Assembly: GCA_018433525.1 (NCBI GenBank)
Contig: JAHDRA010000043.1
Location: forward strand, 1-64,000
Origin: Paludibacteraceae bacterium
GTDB taxonomy: Bacteria > Bacteroidota > Bacteroidia > Bacteroidales > Paludibacteraceae
Reading direction: 5' to 3'
DNA length: 64,000 nucleotides
Shown: in pieces, positions 18,394 to 28,200 of the stretch
How the letters are laid out: each line of letters opens with the position of its first letter
Position numbering within the stretch: the stretch's first letter is position 1
Notes under the pieces: generated by a model
The model's input: the letters and a program-made list of their open reading frames with translations, nothing else
Told to the model about the DNA's origin: nothing
The model's database searches: none
Made by a program: the position numbers and the translations under genes

Positions 18394-19503
18394 ATGCACT
18401 TTCATCAAAAACATCCCGAAAATGATCCTTCATTCAAAAATTTAAGTGTCAATGATGGTGTAAATAAGCCACCCATTGTCAATCCCTATCAGAAGGTTAA
18501 ACAAAAAAGAAAAATTTATTCTGCATCAGAATATGTGAAAGGCATATTATCGGGCGATATTTCCTTGTTGAGCCAAGCCGTAACGCTGGTGGAAAGTTCA
18601 TTGCCCGAACATCAAAATATTGCTCAGGAAGTAATCGAAAAATGTCTGCCATATTCCGGGAAATCGGTCAGATTGGGAATAACGGGAGTTCCCGGAGCCG
18701 GCAAAAGTACCTTTATCGAAGCATTGGGCATGTATTTGGTTCAAAAAGGACACAGACTGGCAGTTTTGGCTATCGACCCCAGCAGCGAAAGAACCAAAGG
18801 AAGCATTTTGGGAGACAAAACGCGAATGGAAGAACTTTCCGTTTCAAAAAATGCTTTTATTCGCCCTTCTCCTTCTGCAGGAACGTTGGGCGGTGTTGCC
18901 CGCAAAACGCGCGAAAGCATTATTCTTTGCGAAGCTGCCGGTTTCGACAGGGTTTTTGTGGAAACAGTCGGCGTGGGACAATCGGAAACCGCCGTTCATT
19001 CTATGGTCGATTTCTTTCTGCTGCTTCAAATTGCCGGAGCCGGAGACGAATTGCAAGGTATCAAACGCGGCATTATGGAAATGGCTGATGGAATTGTTAT
19101 CAACAAATGCGACGGAAATAATATCGAAAAAGCACAACTGGCAAAAATACAGCATCAAAATGCCCTTCAACTTTTTCCTCCCGCTGAATCGGGATGGAAA
19201 CCCGAAGTGCTGACTTGTTCGGCCATTGAAAAGACGGGAATCGAAGACGTGTGGAATATGGTGGAAAGATACGTGGAATATACCAAAGCCAACGGTTTTT
19301 TCGAATATAAACGAAACGATCAGGCAAAATACTGGATGTATGAAACCATCAACGAACAGCTAAAGGCTCATTTTTATCAAAATGAAGAAATTAGGAAATT
19401 ATTGCCTGAAATCGAAAACAAGATTCTTACCAATGAACTTACATCATTCGTCGCAGCAAAAAAATTGCTCGAAACATATTTCGGAAAAATCAACAAAAAA
19501 TAA
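18394..19503 (+). CDS. meaB: Methylmalonyl-CoA mutase-associated GTPase MeaB
   Basis: G3E-family GTPase that protects and reloads B12-dependent methylmalonyl-CoA mutase. The 369 residues hold Walker A GVPGAGKSTF (about 99-108), the DPSSERTKGSILGDKTRM segment, FIRPSPSAGTLGGVA, the ETVGVGQSE switch region, and NKCDG for guanine recognition. It fits the Bacteroidota form, with an N-terminal region containing VNPYQKV. The mutase subunits are not in the window. A BtuB-like receptor that could import corrinoids lies at 40277-42196. Confidence 0.94.
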   Translation: MHFHQKHPENDPSFKNLSVNDGVNKPPIVNPYQKVKQKRKIYSASEYVKGILSGDISLLSQAVTLVESSLPEHQNIAQEVIEKCLPYSGKSVRLGITGVPGAGKSTFIEALGMYLVQKGHRLAVLAIDPSSERTKGSILGDKTRMEELSVSKNAFIRPSPSAGTLGGVARKTRESIILCEAAGFDRVFVETVGVGQSETAVHSMVDFFLLLQIAGAGDELQGIKRGIMEMADGIVINKCDGNNIEKAQLAKIQHQNALQLFPPAESGWKPEVLTCSAIEKTGIEDVWNMVERYVEYTKANGFFEYKRNDQAKYWMYETINEQLKAHFYQNEEIRKLLPEIENKILTNELTSFVAAKKLLETYFGKINKK

Positions 19504-19533
19504 CAGACAAATATTCAATAACTTTTTCCCCAC

Positions 19534-20247
19534 ATGGAAATGAATCAAATTTATGCTTTGTCGTGTTTGGAAGGTTTAAAAAAATTACCCGACCATAGTA
19601 TTGATCTTATCTTTACCGATCCACCATATTATCAATACCGGGCTCAAAACATAAAAGGACTTAAAAATCACAAGGATGTGGTTACCGAGTTTGAATTTGA
19701 TGATTTTAAATCGGAAGAAGAGTATTTGCAATTTTTGGAAGAAGTATTAAAAGAATGTTATCGTGTGAGTAAACCCGGCGCCAGCGGATATTTATGGTGC
19801 GGCGACGATTTTGTGTCTTTTCTCAATCGTATGGTTGAACGGGCAGGCTTTCAATTCAGAAAAGTCATTCACTGGCACAAAACCAATCCTTTCCCTGCCG
19901 TACATCCCCGAAAAATGTTTGCCAACAGCATGGAGCTGATTGTACACTTTTCAAAAGGCACTCCCAAAACATGGAATTACAAGAGCACCAACGAAATGCA
20001 CAATTTTATTGAAGCACCTATCTGCATGGGGAAAGAGAGAACCATTCATCGAACACAAAAACCATTGAAAGTGTGCATTCCGTACATTGAAATCAGCAGT
20101 AACGAAGGCGATTTGGTACTGGATCCGTTCATGGGTTCGGGAACGACGGCAGTGGCCTGCAAAATGCTCAAAAGAAATTTTATTGGCTTTGAAATCAATC
20201 CACTCTATTGCGAAATAGCCAACCAAAGATTGCAAAAAGTTGAATAA
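19534..20247 (+). CDS. Site-specific DNA methyltransferase (beta-class, orphan)
   Basis: Amino-methylates adenine N6 or cytosine N4 in DNA. The 237 residues have the catalytic motif DPPYY (about residues 29-33) before the SAM motif DPFMGSGTTAVAC (about 193-205), the beta-class order, plus YLWCGDDF and a HRTQKP segment. It starts 30 bp after meaB. No restriction endonuclease gene adjoins it, so it is an orphan or a regulatory methylase. Target sequence unknown. Confidence 0.9.
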   Translation: MEMNQIYALSCLEGLKKLPDHSIDLIFTDPPYYQYRAQNIKGLKNHKDVVTEFEFDDFKSEEEYLQFLEEVLKECYRVSKPGASGYLWCGDDFVSFLNRMVERAGFQFRKVIHWHKTNPFPAVHPRKMFANSMELIVHFSKGTPKTWNYKSTNEMHNFIEAPICMGKERTIHRTQKPLKVCIPYIEISSNEGDLVLDPFMGSGTTAVACKMLKRNFIGFEINPLYCEIANQRLQKVE

Positions 20248-20271
20248 CCGAGAAATTTTTTAGGTTTTGCC

Positions 20272-20570
20272 TTACCGAAACAAATGAGGAGCTTTGAAAA
20301 TGGTTTCTTTCAATTTGCATGCGCAATCGCAAATATTATTCTCCAAAACTGCACTCTTTTTCAACAAATCAAATTCTATCAGAAAGTTTTCGGTAAAAAT
20401 TCCTTCCTGCAAATTTTCTTCAATTCTTGTAGCGTCCACCATTTTGCCTGTTTCACTTTTTCCGATTGGAGGTCTATTTTATTTTCAAAATTTTCAGGAT
20501 TTTTATATTATATATTGGTAGTCAGCAACAATTTTGTAATTTGTGTGTTGCAATCCAGAAAACCGGAATT
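20272..20570 (-). pseudogene. Decayed C-terminal part of a Nudix hydrolase
   Basis: On the minus strand three overlapping frames read in order RFSGLQHTNYKIVADYQYII, then KNPENFENKIDLQSEKVKQA followed by KWWTLQEL, then IEENLQEGIFTENF and on to a stop at 20272. Joined across two frameshifts this resembles the C-terminal half of Nudix proteins, where a KWxxxEEL segment precedes a FTPNF-like segment. The Nudix box itself is absent. No intact gene occupies 20248-20595, and forward frames there look like shadows. Assignment rests on recalled family pattern. Confidence 0.42.
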
Positions 20571-20595
20571 TTTTAATTTAAGCTAATAGAAATTA

Positions 20596-21099
20596 TTATA
20601 TCTCTTCCTCTAAATTTTCTACTTCATTTTCCGTATCGAAAACAAAAAGCTGACGACGAAAAATTTCATCCAGAGAAATCTGAAAGGTTTCTGTATGCGC
20701 CACACCTGGTATAACGGTTAATTTCTCGAGTATAATCTGTAACAAATGTCGGTTGTCTTTTGCATAAATTTTAATAAACATGGAATATTTTCCTGTTGCA
20801 TAATGGCATTCAACAATTTCTGGAATTTTTTTCAACTCCTCTACCACAGACTTAAACATTTTAATATCGCTTAAAATAATCCCAATATAAGCGCAGGTTT
20901 GAAATCCAACCTTATAGGTATCTATCACAAATTCAGAACCTTTAATTATTCCTAGATTGCGAAGTTTTTGTATGCGCTGATGAATTGCTGCCCCCGAAAC
21001 ATTACATTCGCGTGCAACTTCGAGAAAAGGGATACGGGCATCTTGTGAAATCAATTGCAAAATTTTACGATCCAATCTATCAATTTGATGTTGTGCCAT
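20596..21099 (-). CDS. Lrp/AsnC family transcriptional regulator
   Basis: 167 residues. An N-terminal winged helix-turn-helix (LDRKILQLISQDARIPFLEV, VSGAAIHQRIQKLRNLGII) and a C-terminal RAM/ligand domain with the FQTCAYIGI strand and GVAHTETFQISLDEIF. Such proteins sense amino acids and form octamers on DNA. It is transcribed alone, and the upstream 199 bp separate it from the porP gene on the same strand. Target genes cannot be inferred. The ligand site has no telling residue that I can point to. Confidence 0.92.
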   Translation of the reverse strand: MAQHQIDRLDRKILQLISQDARIPFLEVARECNVSGAAIHQRIQKLRNLGIIKGSEFVIDTYKVGFQTCAYIGIILSDIKMFKSVVEELKKIPEIVECHYATGKYSMFIKIYAKDNRHLLQIILEKLTVIPGVAHTETFQISLDEIFRRQLFVFDTENEVENLEEEI

Positions 21100-21148
21100 A
21101 ACTTAATCTTTAAGCTCAGAAATAAATAATTAAAAAATTTTTCTCTAC

Positions 21149-21156
21149 AAATGTAT
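21149..21156 (-). promoter_or_regulatory. Promoter -7 box for Lrp-family gene
   Basis: TACATTTG on the minus strand, 49 bp upstream of the start. The flanking region is strongly AT-rich. Confidence 0.4.
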
Positions 21157-21298
21157 TTAATTTATTTGAATTATCTATATTTTTTCTACAAATTGATAGT
21201 CAAAATTAAAAATATTCATCTTTTCTGTATTTTTTAATCCGAAAAAGTCTGAATTATTTTATAAAGCAATATTGAGTCCACTACTAAAATGTCGAATT

Positions 21299-22207
21299 TC
21301 AATACCAGCAATTGATACATTTAGGTTCTCCTTTGATTTTATAAGTCAAAATCAACTCGTGCGTACCGTAAGAGTTCCGTCTGATTGCACCGGCATTATA
21401 GTCGTAGCTGTAGGAAAGGCGAAAGGAATTCGTCAGGTCAATGCCAAAAAGGGCACCAGCTTCGTGCCATGTCCGATAAAATAAACCAAGTTGAAAAGCA
21501 TTGTTTTCAGGGGTCATTTTGAAGAAGCCATTAAAGTTCAATTCTGCTTGCATCATGTTGCCATACTGAATCAAACACATTCCTCCACCCACACTGAAAA
21601 AATTTTGAGTATAGGGTTTGTAGGAGGCATATAAAAAATTGGTGTTATTGAACAGTTCGCTGAAAGAGTAAAAGAGTGAAAAAATATTTTGCCCTGCCAA
21701 CCCGATTTTCCAGTATTTATTATTTAATTCTACACCCAGATTGGAATTAAAGTTGGATTCAAATTTAAAATGTTCGTATGCTGAAGGGTCATCACCATTC
21801 GTCAAATTGACCTGACTCAGGTCGTAGTTCAATCCTTGATAATTAACGGTCAATCCCATACTCAGATTCCATGTAGGATTTAATGTTAACTGGTAAGCAT
21901 AGGAAAAAGCGAGATCGTAGGTATTGGTGTAACCAATTTTATCGGCCATTGCCTTCATTCCAATTTGCGTATGAAAATCGGAAAGAAAAACGGTGCCATG
22001 TCCGAAAAATGTAGTGGGCGAGCCCGGAAAATTTATCCATTGATTTCTGGCAGCCATGCTTATTTCTCCATTATACTGATCGTGAATGGAAGCAGGATTG
22101 ATATAATAAGTGTTTTCCCAATAATTGTTTACGCGAATATTTGACTGTCCAAACATGGAAACAATTACTGCAAACAAGAAAATCACTATCAGAAAACGTA
22201 TTTTCAT
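21299..22207 (-). CDS. PorP/SprF family type IX secretion outer-membrane protein
   Basis: 302 residues with a signal peptide (MKIRFLIVIFLFAVIVSMFG) and an outer-membrane beta-barrel of PorP/SprF type: NNYWENTYYINPASI, ARNQWINFPGSPTTFFG, the AYQLTLNPTWNLSMGL strand, LGLFYRTWHEAGALFGID and YSYDYNAG. SprF-like proteins act with one dedicated cargo, and this gene lies 10 bp downstream of the giant adhesin gene, in one operon. It is therefore the likely partner that anchors or exports that adhesin, an inference from the conserved sprB-sprF style of arrangement. Confidence 0.9.
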   Translation of the reverse strand: MKIRFLIVIFLFAVIVSMFGQSNIRVNNYWENTYYINPASIHDQYNGEISMAARNQWINFPGSPTTFFGHGTVFLSDFHTQIGMKAMADKIGYTNTYDLAFSYAYQLTLNPTWNLSMGLTVNYQGLNYDLSQVNLTNGDDPSAYEHFKFESNFNSNLGVELNNKYWKIGLAGQNIFSLFYSFSELFNNTNFLYASYKPYTQNFFSVGGGMCLIQYGNMMQAELNFNGFFKMTPENNAFQLGLFYRTWHEAGALFGIDLTNSFRLSYSYDYNAGAIRRNSYGTHELILTYKIKGEPKCINCWY

Positions 22208-22217
22208 TAAATTGCTT

Positions 22218-25200
22218 TTAACGAATTACTGTAACAAAATTTGAAGCAAACTTCAATCCTTTGGGTGTAGCATACATTAAGACGTAAAAGTATGTTCCCT
22301 CAGACACCGGTTTCCCTTTGTATGTTGCATCCCAGCCTTCTCTGCCATCAAACAGCAGTAGTCCGTTTCTGTTGAATACCTGAATATGAAATCCCTTCAG
22401 CAACAGATCGTTTTTTCCATCTCCATTGGGCGTAATGGTATTGGGCAAAGTTGGAGCTCCAATCCAAATTCGTTTTGTAGCATATTCCCGGCAACCATTG
22501 GGGTTGATCACTTGTAAATTAACTTCATAATACCCATCTCTTGAAATAATGTAAGTATGAGAAACGTGATTACCCTGCGTTTTATATCCATCACCAAAAT
22601 CCCAGTAATAAATAGCATTGGATGTGTCTTCCGACCAGAATTCTATCGTTGGTTGGCGATCGGTTACCATTTCCTGATCGGTTTGTATGGTATAATGGAA
22701 TAAATCGAAATAACTGGCCATGAAAGTCAAAATAGAACTGCATCCGGCTTTTGAAGTTCCTTCAACAGAATACGTCCCCGGTTTGACAATCAATAAATTA
22801 TCTGCTGTAGAACCATCATTCCAGCGATAATAGTCTGCCCCTGAAACATGAAGCAACAGAGAATCACCAATACAGAATATGGGTTCTTTATCGAGTGAAA
22901 GCACCGGAGGAGCTTCAACAGAAATTGTTGTTTCATAATTCAGCGAACATTCTGAATTTTGGATTTTTAATTTTACCGTGTAATTACCGGGTTTTGAAAA
23001 ATTATATTGCGGATTTTTAATATCAGAAACTCCGCCATCACCAAAATCCCAAGCATAGGTATAGTCGGCTTTCTGTATGGGAATCAATGCATTAAACTGA
23101 TAAAAGCGCTGATTACAGTCTAGAAGCTGATAGCTGATACCTTGTTCCGGAATCTCAACATTAAAAGAATAAGTTGTCACACATTGTAACGCATCAGTAA
23201 CATAAACAAAAGCCAAACCACTTTGACCGGTTATCATGATCTCATTGTTTGTGCCACTAATCGTTCCACTTGACCACGAAATCTGATAAGGTGGAACTCC
23301 TCCACTGACTGTTGCTTTGTTCACTTGAGTTATGCTTTTCGTCAGGCAATCAAATTCAATATGACTTACAACACTCACTTTGAGAGGTGATTGTCGGCGA
23401 ACGGTATATTGTTCCATTATATTACATCCTGAAGAATCGGTAATCTGAACCGAATAATTTCCTGCCTGAATATTTTCGATGTCTTTTGTTATCATTCCGT
23501 TTGACCATTCATATTTGTAGGGTGGTCTTCCTCCTGTAACTGCAAGCAGAATAGAACCGCTATTTACGTTTTGGCAATCGGTAGCATCCTTAACTTGAGC
23601 CGATACAGTCAGCGGTTGTGGCTCTATTATGGTAAAACTGCGGATAATATCGCAAGGTTGGGCATCATGAATGCGAACCGTATAAACGCCCGGTTTCAAT
23701 TGGTTCCTATCTACTCCGGCATTTGGATCATCATCCCATGCAAAAGAAATGGGTGGCATTCCTCCTACAAAATTGAGTTTGATACTGCCATCATTGGCTC
23801 CATAACAACTTATTTGTTTTACCACCGGTTTTACGGAGAATCGGAATGGTTCGGGAATGATGACCTGTAATGACTTTTGGCATCCATTATTATCGGTAAC
23901 CGTTATATCGTACGTTCCGGGAGAAAGATTTTCCTGCACCATTCCCTCGCCATAGTTGCTCCACTGAACCGAATAGGGTTCAACCCCGCCCGTAACGTTG
24001 AGTGTAATGGAAGCGTTGTCATCGCCAAAACAAGTAATAGCGGTAGATGTAGCCGAAACAATCAGTTCTTGCGGTTGCGTAACTGTAAAGGCGTCAGAAG
24101 TTACAGTACAATTTGAAGCATCTCGCACTGTCAAAAAATAATCTCCCGCTTTAAGGTTGGTTAAATTTTTATTGTTGCTGGTATAATTTTCAGGTCCTGT
24201 CCACGAATAGTAATAATCATAATCACCTGAAGTTATTTCGGCTTTGGTTCCTCCTGTTACTTCTACTTCAATGCTCCCTGTTGCATCTCCGTAGCAAAGA
24301 ACATTCTTTTTGTCGGAAAGAGAAATTGTTAAGGGTAGCGGTTCAATAATTGTAAATTCTTCCGATTGCGGAGCACACGCATTGCCGTCAGTAACCGATA
24401 CGGCATAAGTTCCTGCTTGAAGTGCAGTCAGATGATTGGTGCCCGTGAACGGTGTTCCATCTTTTGTCCATGAGTAAACGTAATTTCCCGTTCCTCCACT
24501 TACGTTGAAGCTGATTTCACCGTCGGCATTGCCATAGCAACTCACATTTTTTTGAGTTATTCCGGAAATCTTGATTTTTTCAGGTTCTATAATTGTATAC
24601 GTCGCTTGATAGGGACAACCTCCGGCATCCAACACTTGAAGTTGATAATCACCTGCCGATAAATTTGAAATATTTGCATTATGAGAAGTGAATCCGTTGG
24701 GTCCGTTCCATGTTATTTTATACGGATCGCCTGTAGCAAAAGGCACACCACTTGTTATTGTCAGACTTATCATTCCATCATTTGCTCCATTACATATAAT
24801 GTTGTGAACATTTGCTTCAATATGAGCTGCCGGATATACGGTAACCGAAATTTTGAATTCTGCACCATCACAACCGTTGGCTGAAGGTTTGACCGTATAG
24901 GTTACAATAGCGGTAGAAGTGGTTATATTGGTCAAAGTTTGACTTACTTGAGGTTGAGGATTTGATTGGGCACTTGCACCAGTAATTGAATTCGATGGAG
25001 AAATAGCCGGCATTGACCATGTATAAGTTGTACCTGTCGGAACGATGTTACTTCCGGAATTTTCAGGAATAATATTGAAACTTTGTCCACTGCAAATTGA
25101 AACGTTAATATCTGAAATGACAGGGGATTGATTAACCGTTACTGCAGCCGGATTGGAAACTAATTCGGAACATCCTCCCGATGAAAAAGAAATAACACAA

Positions 25201-28200
25201 TAATAATAAATTGTTCCGACAACAGCAGTTGAAGGCATATAAACTGAATCAGTTGCTGTTGGAATTAAGGTTCCACCGGTATTCGAGTTCAACGTATTCG
25301 AAAACCATTGATAGGAAGGAATTCCTACTCCATTTTTCCATGAAATCCACAATTTGGGTGAAATTTCATTTTTACAAACCACCAACGATGAAGGTTGTTC
25401 TGTAATAGCGGGACCTTCTTTCACAATCACTTGCGAAGTATTGCTGACTGCATTGCATCCCGGCCCATTGGGCTGCGTAATTTCACAATAGTAATATAAA
25501 ATTCCGGTATTTGTTGTGGATGGCATATAGATACTGTCGTTTGCATTAGGAATTATTGTCCCTCCACTGTTACTATTTGTGGTGCTTTGGTACCATTGAT
25601 AGGCATATTTCCCAATTCCTCCGGTAACTTTTACGCTTAGTTCTTCTGCAATTGAATTTTGACAAATAGTTTGCGATGCTAAAGGTTGTTGCGCAATGGA
25701 CGGATCGGGTATAACTTCAACCTTTGCCGTCTCACTTGTAACGGGGTCGCAATTGTTGCCCGAAAAAGTAATCGTTACATAAAAATAGAAAGTGCCGATG
25801 GCAGTAAATGAAGATGATGTAAATATAGAATCGTTTGCGCCCGAGATAGCTGTTCCTCCAACATTGGAATCTACATTATTACTATACCACTGAAAAGATG
25901 GACCAGCACCACCACTGTATTTTACCTTGAGTGGCCGAGGCAAACTACCTCCGACACAAATTATTTGTGATGCAAGGGGTTGTTGAGTAATTTGGGGAGG
26001 TTCATTCACAGTTACTGTAGCAATATCGGAAATTATTTCTCTGCAATAACCTGACGAAAATTCTATGATACAATAATAATAAGTTGTCCCAACCGTAGAA
26101 GTTGATGGTGTATAAACAGAGTCCACAGCTCCTGGAATAGGCGTCCCACCTGAAGTGGATTTTACATTATTGGAATACCACTGGAAAGAAAAAGTTCCTT
26201 CTCCTTTTGAAAAAGAAACCGATAAAAGTGTTGCTGCTCCATCTTTACAAAGAATACTGGAAACGGGTTGTTTCGTAAAATAGGGACGTGGATAAACGTT
26301 GATGACATATCTGACAGTATCTCCTGTGCAAGTACCTACTTTTGGTACAATGGAATAAGTTACATTGCCGGAAACATTTGCACTGGTTATTATATTTTGA
26401 GCCGGAATTGTATTGCTTGTTCCGGAAGAAATAAAGCCAGTAATACCGGTTGAGGCTTGTGCTGTCCACGAAAATGTTGTTCCCGGAACAGTGGAAGTCA
26501 ATGGAACGGATTGAGAACTGTCGCCTGAACAAATGGTTTGGCTTAATTCGGTATTTGTAATTTGAGGAACAACATTTATTTTGAATGTCTTTGTTGCAAC
26601 TGTACTTCCACAACCATTTTTTACTGTCAATGAAACGGTGTAGTTTCCCGGAGATGAATAGGTAATTTTTCCCGGACTTGCGGCTGTGGAACTTGCAGGT
26701 GTTCCTCCCGCGAAACTCCATTCATAACTGACTGAATCGGTAGCGGGAATACAGGTTTGAATAGTTGCGATAGGGCTTATTTCGGCGCTACCGCAAAAAT
26801 CGGGAATATTGCCGATCGAAACAAGAGGTGGACGTGTTACCGTAACTTGCTGGCTGACCGTTTGAACAGAACAGTTTGTGTAAACGTTCATTGTTAATGT
26901 ATATATTCCGGGATTGTTAAAAGTAATATGTGGATTTTTTGATGAGGTAGAAGTGTGATCAACATAGTCAAATGAGGATGTAGTGCCGCAATTGGCAGGC
27001 TGGTAACCGACAGTCCAATTGTATGAAGGGTTACTGCATAGTTTTGTCGTATCGGTTGTGTTGTTAACTTTTACGGTAAATGGAGCACAACCCTTATTTT
27101 TATCCAATGTAAAAGATGGAGTAACTACCGGTTCTACACAAATGGTTTGCGTAGTATCGCTTGCTCCGCAACGATTGGCAATTTTAATTTTGATGGTATA
27201 GTTTCCCGGATTTGCAAATCTTAGAATGACATTATCACTCCCAGAAATCCAGGAGCTGTATTGTTCATCGTTCAACCCTCGTGTATTTCCTAATGAGCCA
27301 CTTACCACAGTAACACCTTCGGTTGGAGATATAGACCATACAAATTTATCTCCTGAAGTACATCCTGAACTTGATGCCACATATCCTCTTCTTGAGGTGT
27401 TTTGTATGAAAAAATCGGTATTTACACAAGTAGAATTGTTGGCATTGAAATTTGCTTCCGGAGGAATAGAAACGTAGATTGGAGTAACAGCAGATGATGT
27501 TCCTGAAGGGCTGCAAGGATTTTTGGCAGTCATACTCACCATAAACGAATTGGGATAATAATTTCTCCCATCATAACTGTAAGTACCACAAGAACCATTA
27601 GTAAAAGTATGGGTTATTTGGGTTCGGGTATTATCATAAAAAACCTCTTCAGGTGTACCATCGTTAAATGAAACCATATAAATGGTACCGGGAGGATTAT
27701 TTTGAATACCGGCAATTGGAAAAGTCAATTGTTCATTTACACAAATATCCGTATTACCCGGACTAAGAATGCCACCTGCAGGATTGGAGCCTACAAATAT
27801 TTTGTATTCTTTGGTTACGGAGCAACCATTTTGCCCTTGAACTGTATATTTTAATGTATTCATTCCCAAATTATAAGTATGAGTCAGTAATGACCATGTG
27901 GATTCCGAAAAAATTGGAGAACCATCACCCCAATCAATAGTATAATTTACTATATAGGGATTATTTTCATTGGGATTGGTAAATACAAATTCGGTGGCGA
28001 CCTTGCTACAAGACATGAAAGTAACTTGACCATTCAACGTATCACTTTCTGCGGATGTTTCCAATTTTGGATCGGGATGTTGAGATAAGGTGATGGTTTT
28101 TTGTTTTGAATTGGTACAGGCAGTCAAATTATCAGTGACGGTCAGTTTTACCGTAAAAGTTTGAGTGCCGTTTCCTATTGCCGTCATAAATATATGATGT

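Noticed and set aside
20284..20586. 100-residue forward frame after the methyltransferase gene
   Set aside because: Phe-rich composition typical of an antisense shadow; the opposite strand carries Nudix-like remnants.
26245..26721. 158-residue alternative frame in the giant adhesin gene
   Set aside because: Lies inside a long well-supported coding frame; Asn/Arg/Cys-rich composition of an out-of-frame read.
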